Below are positions 1 through 8,849 of a stretch of DNA of 64,000 nucleotides, in pieces. Source of the DNA: Paenibacillus durus ATCC 35681. Its GTDB lineage: Bacteria > Bacillota > Bacilli > Paenibacillales > Paenibacillaceae. Made by a program: the position numbers and the translations under genes. Positions within the stretch are counted from its first letter, which is position 1. Each line of letters opens with the position of its first letter. Under the pieces are notes generated by a model. That model did not search any database, had not been told where the DNA came from, and saw nothing but the letters and a program-made list of their open reading frames with translations. The stretch covers positions 930,001 to 994,000 of the forward strand of contig NZ_CP011114.1 of the NCBI RefSeq assembly GCF_000993825.1. The letters run 5' to 3'.

Positions 1-1
1 T

Positions 2-457
2 TGCTATAACCATAACATTCCCTACACGTGGTGCACTTTCCCTGGTGTATATGGGATTGGGGATCGAACCTCAAATATTATTAATTATACAATCAAGAAA
101 TTATTACTTAAAGAATTGCCCGAATATACTAAAGCGGAGCAATTATTTGATTTCATTTATATTGATGACTGTATCAAGTGTTTGTATGAAATTGGATTAA
201 AAAATGATTTAAAAAAATACTATTTTGTTGGAGGCCCTTCTCCGCAACCTTTGTATAAATTTATTGAAGCAGCTAAAAATGTAGTTTCTCCTGACTCACA
301 ATTAGGGTTAGGACTAAGAAATGAAGATGGAATTGTGTACAAGAAAGAGTGGTTTACAATGGATGAAACTATAAAACATTTGGGTTTTAAACATGAATAC
401 TCTTTTGAAGAAGGTATAAAATTAACTGCTGAATGGATCAAATCAACGGGCATCTAG
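2..457 (+). CDS. NAD-dependent epimerase/dehydratase, C-terminal part (5' end outside window)
   Basis: The frame is open from the first bases of the window to a TAG at 455-457, so this is the last ~151 residues of a gene that begins upstream. It has features of the extended short-chain dehydrogenase (nucleotide-sugar epimerase) C-terminal half: a TFPGVYGIGDR stretch after the catalytic region, then FDFIYIDDCIKCL, which resembles the 'V/I-DD-x-a' motif in which such enzymes position the sugar nucleotide. The catalytic YxxxK and the Rossmann glycine motif would lie upstream and cannot be checked. It is AT-rich compared with the genes that follow. Placed just before two glycosyltransferases, it probably supplies a nucleotide sugar for a surface polysaccharide; that role is inference. 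Confidence 0.75.
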   Translation, partial: CYNHNIPYTWCTFPGVYGIGDRTSNIINYTIKKLLLKELPEYTKAEQLFDFIYIDDCIKCLYEIGLKNDLKKYYFVGGPSPQPLYKFIEAAKNVVSPDSQLGLGLRNEDGIVYKKEWFTMDETIKHLGFKHEYSFEEGIKLTAEWIKSTGI

Positions 458-573
458 GTATATAAATATCAGCGGATGAATTTGTTCATCTGCACAAGCC
501 ATTGGCTCACTTGTTCATAGAATACAGTATCTCACAATGAAGGAGTATTCCAGAACAAGGAGGCTCGTCTAAT

Positions 574-1563
574 ATGATTATCGGAACAGCAGTGGGCGCT
601 TCGGGATTGCCACAAGCCAGGCTGATGGCGGCTTCGGTCAAGCGGGTAATGCCTCTAACAACGGTGGTCGTCTGCCTGGTGGAGCAATTTCCGATAGAAC
701 CGCAGCCGGATATCGACTGGATTTTTACGGCCAGAGATATCTCGGCTTATATAGGATTCCACGATTTTGACGGTTATATATTCAAGTTTGGCTCCCTCCA
801 ATGCGCCACGGCGATGAAGGCTCAGCTGACCGCTTACCTGCTCAAAGCCTTCCCGGAGGAGGAGCAGATTGTTTATCTCGATCCGGAGATGTACGTAATG
901 AGGCCGTTCGATGAAATATGGGGAATGCTTACCTATTATGATGTGGTGCTGACTCCCCACCATCTTGAGCCCTCGCCCCCCTGGGATTGTTTCCGCGAAA
1001 TCGGGACGCTGCAGGACGGGACCTATAACAGCGCACTGGTAGGCGTTAGAAACAGCGACGGGGGACGTCATTTTGCGGACTGGTGGGTGAAGATGACTTC
1101 AGGTGATTTTTACGGACAGCCGAAAGGACTGTATAGCGAACAGCCTTATCTGAACTTCGTTCCCACTTTTTATCACACAGGCATTCTTCGTCATCCCGGC
1201 TACAACCTGGCATTCTGGAACCTGCATGAACGCTGCAGAGAACTCTACTGGGTAGAAGATCAGTATGTTTTGACCGACTGGACTCCGCTTCGCTGCGTGA
1301 ACTTCAACAATACGGCCGGGCTGCTAGACAGCTGCATGAACGCCTTCATTCCGGACAACTGGGTATATGCACAAATGTGGCAGAACTACAAGCAGGAACT
1401 GGAACCATTGCTTCCCTGGCATTCACCTTCCTCCTGGAGTTATGACTTCTTCTACAGCGGAGAGAAAATATCGGATGAGACCCGATTACGCTACCGAGAG
1501 GCCAAAATATACCGTTCAATAGAAATTAATCCCTTCACACTTTCTAATGAAAGTAAATTCTGA
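574..1563 (+). CDS. GT-A-like glycosyltransferase, first of two tandem paralogues
   Basis: 329 residues with a strong AAGGAGG site 9 bases before the ATG. The N-terminus (TAVGASGLPQARLMAASVKR) and the central IVYLDPEMYVMRPFDEIW resemble GT8-like nucleotide-sugar transferases, in which an acidic motif after a hydrophobic strand binds the metal and sugar nucleotide. Here that motif is D-P-E rather than D-x-D. A conserved second half (HPGYNLAFWNLHER, then WSYDFF near the end) is shared with the next gene, so the two are duplicates that have diverged. No signal peptide or membrane segment is seen, so it is probably cytoplasmic. Donor and acceptor cannot be deduced. The next gene follows after 26 bases, consistent with one transcript. 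Confidence 0.75.
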   Translation: MIIGTAVGASGLPQARLMAASVKRVMPLTTVVVCLVEQFPIEPQPDIDWIFTARDISAYIGFHDFDGYIFKFGSLQCATAMKAQLTAYLLKAFPEEEQIVYLDPEMYVMRPFDEIWGMLTYYDVVLTPHHLEPSPPWDCFREIGTLQDGTYNSALVGVRNSDGGRHFADWWVKMTSGDFYGQPKGLYSEQPYLNFVPTFYHTGILRHPGYNLAFWNLHERCRELYWVEDQYVLTDWTPLRCVNFNNTAGLLDSCMNAFIPDNWVYAQMWQNYKQELEPLLPWHSPSSWSYDFFYSGEKISDETRLRYREAKIYRSIEINPFTLSNESKF

Positions 1564-1589
1564 TTACCGAATGAAGAGGAGGACCCGCC

Positions 1590-2507
1590 ATGATCATCTG
1601 CTCGGTGACCTGTGCAGACAATCTGCATGAGGCTAAAGTGATGGCCAGAAGGGCAAAAGTTCAAATGCCATATGCCCGGGTTGTCATATGTCTATTGGAG
1701 AGGTCGATGCATCCGGCAGCGCTTAACGTTCCGTGGTTTGACGAAGTTATTTTGGCCAAGGATTTGGGAATCCCCGAATTTGAAACCAATCTTCTAAAAT
1801 ACCGACTTTATGAGGCGGTAACCTCCATTAAGCCGGCTTTTCTCCATTTTCTGTTTGACCGGTATCCGGATGAGCTCAACATCGTATTCATGGATACGGA
1901 CGTCATCCCTTACGCTCCATTCGACGATCTGCTGTTTGCCCTGGAATATCATAACATCCTGTTGTTGCCTCACCTGCTGGAGCCGTGCGAAGATCCGTGG
2001 AGTTATTTATGGGTGGGCGCCTTTAACACCGGCTTCGTGGCGCTTCGGCGGTCGGAGGAAACTATGCGTTTTCTGGAATGGTGGAAAGAGCGGCTGTACA
2101 GCTACGGGTATTACCAAGCACCCTATTATTGTGATCAGAAATGGATCGATCTCGCGCCAGCTTACTTTAACGTTACAGTATGGGATCACCCGGGATACAA
2201 TGTCGCCTACTGGAATCTGCACGAGTCTAGCCGGAAGATCATTTCGGCCGGGGAAGGGCGGTATTGGCTTGAAGGCGGCCTTCCATTCGTCTGCTTTCAC
2301 TATTCCGGATTAAACAGGGCTCTGCAGTACCATTTGGGGATATGCATTCCCGATCATACGAATCCGCTGTATGAGCTGATCGGGCTCTTTCAGGAAGAAC
2401 TGGAGGTTATGGGAAAAGAGGAGTTTTCCCAGATCCCCTGGAGCTATGACTATCACCTAGATGGCACTCCTATCACAGCGGAAGAGAGAAATAGCTATCG
2501 CTGCTGA
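1590..2507 (+). CDS. GT-A-like glycosyltransferase, second tandem paralogue
   Basis: 305 residues; GAGGAGG precedes the ATG. It shares its plan with the gene upstream: an N-terminal CADNLHEAKVMARRAKVQMP segment, a hydrophobic strand ending in an acidic motif (IVFMDTDVIPYAPFDDL), HPGYNVAYWNLHE, and a final WSYDYH. Unlike its neighbour it keeps a classical D-T-D motif, expected to bind Mn2+ and the sugar nucleotide. It ends about 120 bases before the sigma-factor remnant, with no clear terminator. Substrate unknown; both probably act on the same polysaccharide or protein acceptor. Confidence 0.75.
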   Translation: MIICSVTCADNLHEAKVMARRAKVQMPYARVVICLLERSMHPAALNVPWFDEVILAKDLGIPEFETNLLKYRLYEAVTSIKPAFLHFLFDRYPDELNIVFMDTDVIPYAPFDDLLFALEYHNILLLPHLLEPCEDPWSYLWVGAFNTGFVALRRSEETMRFLEWWKERLYSYGYYQAPYYCDQKWIDLAPAYFNVTVWDHPGYNVAYWNLHESSRKIISAGEGRYWLEGGLPFVCFHYSGLNRALQYHLGICIPDHTNPLYELIGLFQEELEVMGKEEFSQIPWSYDYHLDGTPITAEERNSYRC

Positions 2508-2625
2508 CGGATTGTCAAGCTAAGTGCGACTATTGTGGAGGATGCCGCCTCAGCTCTTTGGCAATAGCTCGGCTGGACCATCCTAGCCGGACTGGGCTGG
2601 GAGTTCTAGTTGACTGCGTTCGGTT

Positions 2626-3138
2626 ATGAACCTCAAAAAATTCGACAATACCGGGGAAGACATGGAGGATTTAATCTCCATCGGGACAATCGGGCTCATC
2701 AAGGCCATTGAAAGCTACCGCCCCAATTAAGGAACCCAATTGGCTACGTTTGCAGCCCGCTGAATCGAGAACGAGATTCTGATGCACCTGCGCTTACTCG
2801 AAAAAACGCGTAAGGACGTGTCGCTACACGACCCGATCGGAACGGATAAAGAAGGAAATGAGATCACGTTGATAGATATCCTTGGCTCCGAGACAGACGA
2901 TTTCCTTAAAGAGGTGGATCTCAAGATTGAGAAGAGCAAGATCTACCGCAACCTGGATATTTTGGATGACCGGGAAAAAGAAGTTGTCGTTGGCCGCTTC
3001 GGCCTTGACACGGGCGGTGAGGAGTGGACGCAGCGAGAGATCGCGAAAGAGCTGGGCATCTCGCGCAGCTACGTGTCACGGATCGAGAAGCGGGAGCTGG
3101 TGAAGCTGTATCATGAGTTTTATAAGCAGAAGAAGTGA
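2626..3138 (+). pseudogene. sigK-like: sigma-K-like sporulation sigma factor fragment with two in-frame stops
   Basis: Reading through TAA (2728-2730) and TGA (2761-2763), one frame matches sigma-K/sigma-E family proteins from conserved region 2 to the C-terminus: [20 protein letters not shown], then [43 protein letters not shown] and the region 4 helix-turn-helix [15 protein letters not shown]. Both stops look like single-base changes; the TGA sits where the second copy and the family have Cys (TGT/TGC). The N-terminal ~65 residues are missing. The part from the ATG at 2782 (118 residues) is still open but would lack region 2, so a functional sigma factor is unlikely. A related, also broken copy lies at 5162-5573. 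Confidence 0.85.
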
Positions 3139-3147
3139 AGAGATGAA

Positions 3148-3175
3148 AAAGACCTGCCTTCCGGCAGGTCTTTAT
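3148..3175 (+). terminator. Rho-independent terminator after the sigma-K-like remnant
   Basis: Perfect stem AAAGACCTGCC / GGCAGGTCTTT around a TTCC loop, starting 10 bases after the stop of the sigma remnant. The survival of a strong terminator indicates that a real gene once ended here. Confidence 0.85.
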
Positions 3176-3253
3176 TTGAACGATAAAGCGAAGACAAAAT
3201 AGATAACCAAGCAGGGTCCGCTTGTTCTTGAGCATTAAGAGCAGTTAATAAGA

Positions 3254-4936
3254 TTATGGCGTTGTCTCTAAAAATGAAGTGGTGAGACGAGGTGTGTTAT
3301 CAGGTATGGTTCTTGCCTTAGTCGCTTGCTCAAAGGAATAGGCAAGATTTATTAAAGACTGTTCGCTGTAAGCCGTTCCCAAGAAGGAAATGCCTACAGG
3401 CACCTTAGCCTTCGTTACGCCAGCTGGAACCGTAATCTCAGGATAGCCTGTCGCAGAAGCAACATACCCTGCGGCGTAAGTATCAGATGCGTCGCATGCG
3501 TAGGTCGGATCCTGGATATCGAAACGAGGAGAGGCAGGGCAGGACATCGTAGGAAATACAATCGCATCCAGATTGTTAACCTTCATCAGCTTTTGTACCT
3601 CTGCTCTTGCAGCCGGAATATCTTTGCTTATGATCGATTTATAGCTTGCCGATCCTTTCTGGCTTGCCGCCTTGATTGCGTCTTTCATTCCTTCAAGGCG
3701 CGCAGGATTGACAGGTGTAGCCGAGCCCAGGACCTCCGGTGATTCACTGATCTGAATAATCTCCTCTAAAGTTTTTGGTTGATCTTTTGGGAGGAGGGAG
3801 AGATATTTCTCTAACTGAACCTTGAAGTCAGCATCGCCGATTGGTCCAAGAATTGGCGTCCACAAATACTGCGTCTTGTCAGTGAACGATACCGATACGA
3901 ATTGAGCACCTTGTTTTTTCATAGCAGCTATAGCCCGTTTGGTTATCGCGTCAACCTCACGGTTGTCGCCAAAGAAGTCACCCGCAATACCGATACGAGC
4001 GGTTTTAAGTGCATCGGTACTGAGTGCTTTACTATAATCCGGCACAGCGAGTTTATCCGACATTCTTGTTGAATAATCATTCTTGTCCGTACCGGCCATA
4101 TAGCTGAGCGCGATAGCTGCATCCTTGACACTCCGTGCCATTGGTCCGGTTGTGTCAAACGCCAGAGAAGAAGGGATGACGCCGCTGCGGCTGGTTAGAC
4201 CAAGCGTAGGTCGAATTCCGACGAGGCCGGTGACGTTCGCCGGTCCGCGAACTGAACCTGAAGTATCCGTGCCGAGCCCGAAAACAGCAAAGTTGGAAGC
4301 GACAGCGGCGGCGGAACCGCTGCTGGAGCCCGATGCGTCGCGATTAAGATTGTACGGGTTCAACGTCAGCCCCCCGAGGGAACTATAGCCAAGTCTGCCG
4401 TAGGAAGCAGCAAATTCGGACATATTCGTCTTGGCAATCACGATAGCTCCGGCATCAATCAATTTCTGGACCACAAAAGAATTTTTAGAAGGATATGCGT
4501 TTTTCAGAGCAACAGAGCCGGCCGTAGTCGGCATGCCCACCACATCATAATTATCCTTAACGACGATTGGGATTCCGTGAAGCTCGCTTCTGGGGCCTTT
4601 CAACTTCCGTTCCTCATCCAGCTCCTTGGCCAATTCAATGGCTTTAGCGTTTATTGTAATGACCGCATTTATTTTTGGCCCCGCTTTGTCATAAGCTTCA
4701 ATTCGATTCAGATAATATTGAACTAATTGTTCGGATGTGGTTTGACCACTATTCAGTGCATCCTGAATTTCCTCAATACTTTTCTCAAACGGGTCGAACG
4801 TATGTACCTCCGTCTCTTGCGCAACTGGTGTCGCTGTTTCCGCAAGAGCGGAATCGGTTGCACTTAAGCTGACCACGATCATCGAACCTACCATTATTGA
4901 GATCGATAGTACTAGCCTTGTCCATGTTTTCCTCAT
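3254..4936 (-). CDS. exported amidase-signature hydrolase
   Basis: 560 residues. Residues 1-32 form a signal peptide (basic start, hydrophobic core, ALA before ETAT), so the enzyme is probably exported. The amidase-signature catalytic set is visible: Lys127 in IPIVVKDN, cis-Ser204 in the Ser/Gly-rich loop ASGSSSGSAAA, and nucleophile Ser228 in GTDTSGSVRGPA. Family members hydrolyse C-N bonds of amides; secreted versions in bacilli are often annotated only as 'amidase', and the substrate cannot be read from sequence. Length is normal for the family with a signal peptide. It stands alone on the minus strand between two decayed sigma-K-like fragments, so it may have arrived with, or split, that duplicated segment. 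No clear terminator lies downstream on its strand apart from the hairpin at 3148-3175. Confidence 0.9.
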   Translation of the reverse strand: MRKTWTRLVLSISIMVGSMIVVSLSATDSALAETATPVAQETEVHTFDPFEKSIEEIQDALNSGQTTSEQLVQYYLNRIEAYDKAGPKINAVITINAKAIELAKELDEERKLKGPRSELHGIPIVVKDNYDVVGMPTTAGSVALKNAYPSKNSFVVQKLIDAGAIVIAKTNMSEFAASYGRLGYSSLGGLTLNPYNLNRDASGSSSGSAAAVASNFAVFGLGTDTSGSVRGPANVTGLVGIRPTLGLTSRSGVIPSSLAFDTTGPMARSVKDAAIALSYMAGTDKNDYSTRMSDKLAVPDYSKALSTDALKTARIGIAGDFFGDNREVDAITKRAIAAMKKQGAQFVSVSFTDKTQYLWTPILGPIGDADFKVQLEKYLSLLPKDQPKTLEEIIQISESPEVLGSATPVNPARLEGMKDAIKAASQKGSASYKSIISKDIPAARAEVQKLMKVNNLDAIVFPTMSCPASPRFDIQDPTYACDASDTYAAGYVASATGYPEITVPAGVTKAKVPVGISFLGTAYSEQSLINLAYSFEQATKARTIPDNTPRLTTSFLETTP

Positions 4937-5161
4937 GCTAAGACCTCCTTGATGATGTTAATGTCATAATATCTATCATAGATTAAATCAATCACTCAAA
5001 ATAATCAATGTTAAAAATTTATATATCAGGATAATGGGATTTAGCCTGAAGATAAGATCTATAATCATACTCTTTTATGCATCAATGTGATTTTATACTA
5101 TGTATTATGATATGAAATATGACATGCTCAAATGCGCCTATAACCGGTCAAGAATTCATTA

Positions 5162-5573
5162 TTGATGACGGCAAACATGTGTTACTTTGCGGCACGCTGT
5201 ATCGAGAACGAGATTCTCATGCATCTTCGCTCACTTAAGAAAACCAAAAAGGACGTCTCACTGCACGATTCGATTGGGACGGACAAGGAGGGCAATGAGA
5301 TTACCTTAATTGATATCCTCGGCTCCGAAACGGACGATGTGATCAAGGAAGTCGATCTGAAAATTAGAAGAGCAAGATCTACCGCAATCTCGATATCCTG
5401 GATGACCGGGAAAAGGAAGTCGTCGTCGGCCGCTTCGGCATTGACACGGCGGGGAGGAGCGAACGCAGCGAGAGATCGCTAAAGAGCTGGGCATCTCGCG
5501 CAGCTACGTGTCGCGGATCGAGAAGCGGGTGCTCATGAAGCTGTATCATGAGTTTTATAAGGCGAAGCGGTGA
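5162..5573 (+). pseudogene. sigK-like: second sigma-K-like fragment, 5'-truncated and frameshifted
   Basis: Similarity starts abruptly at about 5184 ([15 protein letters not shown]) after AT-rich DNA and continues through [19 protein letters not shown]. One base is missing near 5366 (AAAATTAGAAGAGC against AAGATTGAGAAGAGC in the first copy) and another near 5448 in the GGCGGGGAGG run. After both corrections the frame again reads region 4 ([26 protein letters not shown]) to the TGA at 5571-5573. All of region 2 upstream of this point is missing. It retains the Cys that is a TGA stop in the first copy, so the two fragments decayed independently. Confidence 0.85.
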
Positions 5574-5636
5574 AATTGAAGAGAGGAAATATGACCAGAT
5601 ATTAATGGATATATGATAAACCCGCCTCAATGCGCA

Positions 5637-5682
5637 AGCGGCTGTATTCCCTCTTGAAGGGAAACAGCCGCTCGCTTTTTAC
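5637..5682 (+). terminator. Rho-independent terminator after second sigma-K-like fragment
   Basis: Stem AGCGGCTGT..TTCCCT with its complement (AGGGAA..ACAGCCGCT), followed by CGCTTTTT. It sits between the sigma remnant and the convergent His/Gly-rich gene, and may serve both. Confidence 0.7.
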
Positions 5683-5702
5683 TCGTCCGGGCGCTCGTCT
5701 AT

Positions 5703-6122
5703 TCAGTCTCCGCCGCCTCCGCCGCAATCACCGCCGCCTCCGGCATCGCCGCCGAAGCTGTCTCCGCCGCCGTGGGAATGGCCTCCAACGTCGCCGAATC
5801 CGCCGGAATGATGCGTTCCCCCGCTATGCCCGCTGCCGCCATGTCCATGATTGTGAAATCCGTTATGATTACGGCCATCGTCGAAATTAGAGCCTCCATG
5901 ATGATGCTGATGATTCCGCCCATGGGAGTCGCTAGGGGAAGAATGCCGGTTTTCGTCCTGCGAATTGTTGATCAGATCCGGGTTGGATAGCGCAAACAGG
6001 GAGGGGTCGTAGCCGTCGCTTCTGCCGGGGGGATTTCTGTGTTTTTCTTTACGGAATATATTGCCGACAAGAATAAAAGCTAATACAACAATAAATATAA
6101 GGCCAATGCTCATAAAAGGCAT
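5703..6122 (-). CDS. small membrane-anchored protein with His/Asp/Gly-rich tail
   Basis: 139 residues. Residues 4-22 form one hydrophobic helix (IGLIFIVVLAFILVGNIF), then a short basic stretch. The whole C-terminal half is low complexity: a His/Asn/Gly section (GRNHQHHHGG, GFHNHGHGG) followed by a Gly/Asp run ending in DCGGGGGD. I recognise no family. The density of histidines suggests binding of divalent metal at the cell surface, and Gly-rich ends are common in TPM-type and spore or cell-surface proteins of bacilli, but both ideas are inference. The ATG is preceded by AAGGAGAG. The opposite strand is also open because of the repetitive codons; that frame is a shadow. Confidence 0.6.
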   Translation of the reverse strand: MPFMSIGLIFIVVLAFILVGNIFRKEKHRNPPGRSDGYDPSLFALSNPDLINNSQDENRHSSPSDSHGRNHQHHHGGSNFDDGRNHNGFHNHGHGGSGHSGGTHHSGGFGDVGGHSHGGGDSFGGDAGGGGDCGGGGGD

Positions 6123-6313
6123 TCTCTCCTTACGATTGAAATATCTAAATTATACCAGCAGTGAAGGAAGATAGGAAGCCTGAATGAAGCACAGCTTAAA
6201 GCGCTGATAAGAATTACTGAAGGCAATGACTCTAATCCGGTGCGGCGGTTTGGCGGTTCTTCGGGAAAATATGGTATGCTTGCCGTAGTCCATACGAATC
6301 TGGAGGGATGATA

Positions 6314-6847
6314 ATGATTGAACTGGCCAAAGACGCACTGGATTACATGAACAGTCAGCTAAATAGCATCGAAACAAGCCTGCTGCTTGTGTCGGATGAG
6401 CAAGTTTGGACAAAAATAAATCCTGGCATGAGCAGCATCGGTAATTACTGCCTGCACCTTGCGGGCAACGAATATCAGTATTTCGTAACGGCTGTTGGCG
6501 GCAGGCCGCTTATTCGGGAGCGCTCCAAGGAATTTACCACAGAGGGCGGCTTATCCGGGGACGAGCTCATAGCCAAGCTTAAAGAAGTGAGAAGTCAATC
6601 GGAAGCGGTTCTCTCTACCTTAACGGAGCAGGATTTGAACCGTGAGGTTACCGTTCCTTATGATCTTGGGGACTGGAACCGGATGAAGGGCGGTCAGGCT
6701 TCCGAAGGAGACGCCAAGGACGTCAACATCATTCGTACTCTTTTATTGAGGATATCGGCGCATTACGGCTATCATACCGGACAGATCGTTCTGTTGGCCA
6801 AAATTTTGTCCCGGACGGAGAAGCATATATCGGGAAAGTATCATTAA
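6314..6847 (+). CDS. DinB-like four-helix protein (DUF1572 type)
   Basis: About 177 residues. The ATG at 6314 is chosen over the one at 6308 because GGAGGG (6302-6307) is 6 bases from it, whereas 6308 directly abuts the site. The pattern matches DinB/YfiT-like metal-binding helical bundles: an early helix (ALDYMNSQLNSIE), a His in YCLHLAGNEYQY, and HYGYHTGQIVLL near the end, giving the three His that bind metal in this superfamily. Such proteins are often thiol or bacillithiol S-transferases, but this cannot be decided here. It begins a close run with the next two oxidoreductases (gaps of 18 and 21 bases), so a shared detoxification role is plausible. Confidence 0.75.
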   Translation: MIELAKDALDYMNSQLNSIETSLLLVSDEQVWTKINPGMSSIGNYCLHLAGNEYQYFVTAVGGRPLIRERSKEFTTEGGLSGDELIAKLKEVRSQSEAVLSTLTEQDLNREVTVPYDLGDWNRMKGGQASEGDAKDVNIIRTLLLRISAHYGYHTGQIVLLAKILSRTEKHISGKYH

Positions 6848-6865
6848 GAAAAGAGGCGCATACCG

Positions 6866-7768
6866 GTGAACAACTCCGTTAATGATGCGGGCAGAGCCGA
6901 AATCGAAGAGGCCAATTCCCGCAGCCGGATATCGCTACCGGATGGAGCCACTGTACCCCGAATCGGTCAGGGAACCTGGAATATCGGGGACAATGCTTCC
7001 CGCCGGAAAGAAGAGGTGGAGGCGCTCAGGCTGGGTATCGAGCTCGGGATGACTCTGATCGACACCGCTGAGATGTATGGGGAAGGACGCTCCGAGACGG
7101 TGGTGGGAGAAGCGGTGCAAGGCATCCGGGACAAGGTTTTTCTTGTATCCAAGGTATACCCGCATAACGCTGGCCTAAAGCGGATCGCCAAAAGCTGCGA
7201 GGATAGCCTAAAGCGACTGCGGACCGACCGCCTGGACTTGTACCTGCTGCACTGGAGAGGCCGCGTTCCGCTGGAAGAAACGGTGGAGGGCATGGAGCGG
7301 CTGGTGCAGCAGGGGAAAATTGCAAGATGGGGCGTATCCAATTTCGATACGGACGATATGGAAGAGCTGTTCCGGCTTGCCCGGGGAACACATTGTGCAA
7401 CGAACCAGATCCTGTATCATTTGGGATCGCGCGGGATTGAGTTCGATCTGCTCCCCTGGCAGCGTAAGCGGCAAATGCCGATTATGGCGTATTCGCCGCT
7501 TGCCCAGGCAGGGGCGCTGCGGAAGGGTCTTATTCAGAATGAAGCAGTAAAGGAAATTGCTGCTGCACACGGCGCCACTCCTCTGCAGATTCTCCTTGCC
7601 TGGTGCATACGGGCAGGGGATGCCATTGCGATTCCCAAAGCTTCATCCCGGGAACATGTGCTGCAGAATGCAGCTGCGGGATTAATCACTCTGAGCGGGA
7701 AGGAGTTGCGGCTGCTCGATGAGGCGTTCCCCGAACCGGCCCGGAAAATGCCGCTCGACATCATTTAA
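6866..7768 (+). CDS. aldo/keto reductase
   Basis: 300 residues beginning at GTG. All four AKR catalytic residues are in place: Asp66 (LIDTAEMYGEG), Tyr71, Lys96 (FLVSKVYPHN) and His129 (LYLLHWRG). The NADPH-binding end (AIPKASSREHVLQNAAA) is also present. The opening GQGTWNIGDN resembles the YeaE-type subgroup that reduces small aldehydes such as methylglyoxal; the exact substrate is inference. Length is typical. Second gene of a three-gene run. Confidence 0.9.
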   Translation: MNNSVNDAGRAEIEEANSRSRISLPDGATVPRIGQGTWNIGDNASRRKEEVEALRLGIELGMTLIDTAEMYGEGRSETVVGEAVQGIRDKVFLVSKVYPHNAGLKRIAKSCEDSLKRLRTDRLDLYLLHWRGRVPLEETVEGMERLVQQGKIARWGVSNFDTDDMEELFRLARGTHCATNQILYHLGSRGIEFDLLPWQRKRQMPIMAYSPLAQAGALRKGLIQNEAVKEIAAAHGATPLQILLAWCIRAGDAIAIPKASSREHVLQNAAAGLITLSGKELRLLDEAFPEPARKMPLDII

Positions 7769-7789
7769 ACTCCATGGAGGAATGGATCG

Positions 7790-8752
7790 ATGAAACCTAC
7801 AGCGATTATATACAGCAAACTGCCCGAAGAAGTATTGGAATACGTTAAGGAGCACTGTGACGTGTCATATTTCGATGCTCCTGACAACTCTCCCGGCTCT
7901 CCATTCGCGGAGGCGCTTAAAGAAGCGGAGGGGCTGCTTGGATCCGGACTTAAGGTGGATGCGGCATTGTTGGACCGCGCCCCTCGGTTGAAAGTAGTGA
8001 GCAATATTTCCGTCGGTTACGATAATTTGAATATTCCTGAAATCAGCCGACGCGGCATAATGGCGACCAACACACCGGGAGTACTAAACGATACGGTAGC
8101 CGATACCATCTTCGGCCTGCTGGTGGCAACGGCGCGCCGGATGCCGAAGCTGGACCGGTATGTCCGAAATGGACAGTGGAAGGATTCAAGAGATGATGTC
8201 CAGTTTGGCCTTGATGTGCATCATAAGACGCTCGGCATTATCGGACTTGGCGGTATCGGAGAGAAGATCGTTCAGCGCGCCCGGTTCGGCTTCGATATGG
8301 ATATTATTTATCACAATCGTTCGCGTAATCCGAAGCTGGAGGAACAATACGGTGCGGTCTACCGCACACTCGACGAGCTGCTGGCGGAGGCGGATTTTGT
8401 GTGCCTCATGACGCCGCTGACGCCGGCGACCCGGGGGATGATCGGTGAACGTGAGTTTAAGCTGATGAAGAAGAGCGCTATTTTTATAAACGGATCAAGA
8501 GGAGCCACAGTCGATGAAGAAGCGTTGATCGAAGCGCTGCGCAGCGGAACCATCTGGGCGGCTGGCCTCGATGTGTATGTGCAGGAGCCTCTTCCGGATA
8601 ATCATCCGCTTCTTTCGCTGGATAATGCCGTTCTGCTGCCGCACATCGGTTCGGCTACACGGGAGACTAGGCTGAAGATGGCCTGGATGGCGGCGAGAAA
8701 TCTGGTAGCCGGGCTTGAAGGCAAGACGCCTCCGAATCTGATTCAGGCATAG
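7790..8752 (+). CDS. D-2-hydroxyacid dehydrogenase (glyoxylate/2-ketogluconate reductase type)
   Basis: 320 residues, with GGAGG before the ATG. The NAD(P)-binding motif GLGGIG is at residues 152-157, followed by HNRS, whose Arg/Ser suggest NADPH preference. The catalytic Arg237 (INGSRGATV), Glu266 (VQEPLPDNHP) and His285 (LLPHIGSAT) of the family are all present. It reduces 2-keto acids such as glyoxylate, hydroxypyruvate or 2-ketogluconate; the GhrB-like order of motifs is visible but substrate is not. Last gene before the terminator at 8789. Confidence 0.9.
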   Translation: MKPTAIIYSKLPEEVLEYVKEHCDVSYFDAPDNSPGSPFAEALKEAEGLLGSGLKVDAALLDRAPRLKVVSNISVGYDNLNIPEISRRGIMATNTPGVLNDTVADTIFGLLVATARRMPKLDRYVRNGQWKDSRDDVQFGLDVHHKTLGIIGLGGIGEKIVQRARFGFDMDIIYHNRSRNPKLEEQYGAVYRTLDELLAEADFVCLMTPLTPATRGMIGEREFKLMKKSAIFINGSRGATVDEEALIEALRSGTIWAAGLDVYVQEPLPDNHPLLSLDNAVLLPHIGSATRETRLKMAWMAARNLVAGLEGKTPPNLIQA

Positions 8753-8788
8753 CAAGTACGAAGCAGACGTAATAACGAAGCAGACGCG

Positions 8789-8836
8789 AAAAATGCCCCA
8801 AAAGCCATTCGACGATGGCTTTCGGGGCGTTTTTGT
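8789..8836. terminator. bidirectional Rho-independent terminator
   Basis: Long stem with A-run and T-run on opposite ends: AAAATGCCCC-AAAGCCAT and ATGGCTTTC-GGGGCGTTTTT. It separates the convergent dehydrogenase and deaminase genes and can serve both. Confidence 0.85.
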
Positions 8837-8849
8837 TCATTGGCGCATC

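Noticed and set aside
2626..5573. A sigK skin element that could be excised to rebuild sigK
   Set aside because: Both fragments are C-terminal and both are damaged, and there is no site-specific recombinase between them.
5630..5990. Arg-rich and Met-rich plus-strand frames opposite the His/Gly-rich gene
   Set aside because: Low-complexity complements of CAC/GGC-rich codons; no start signals.
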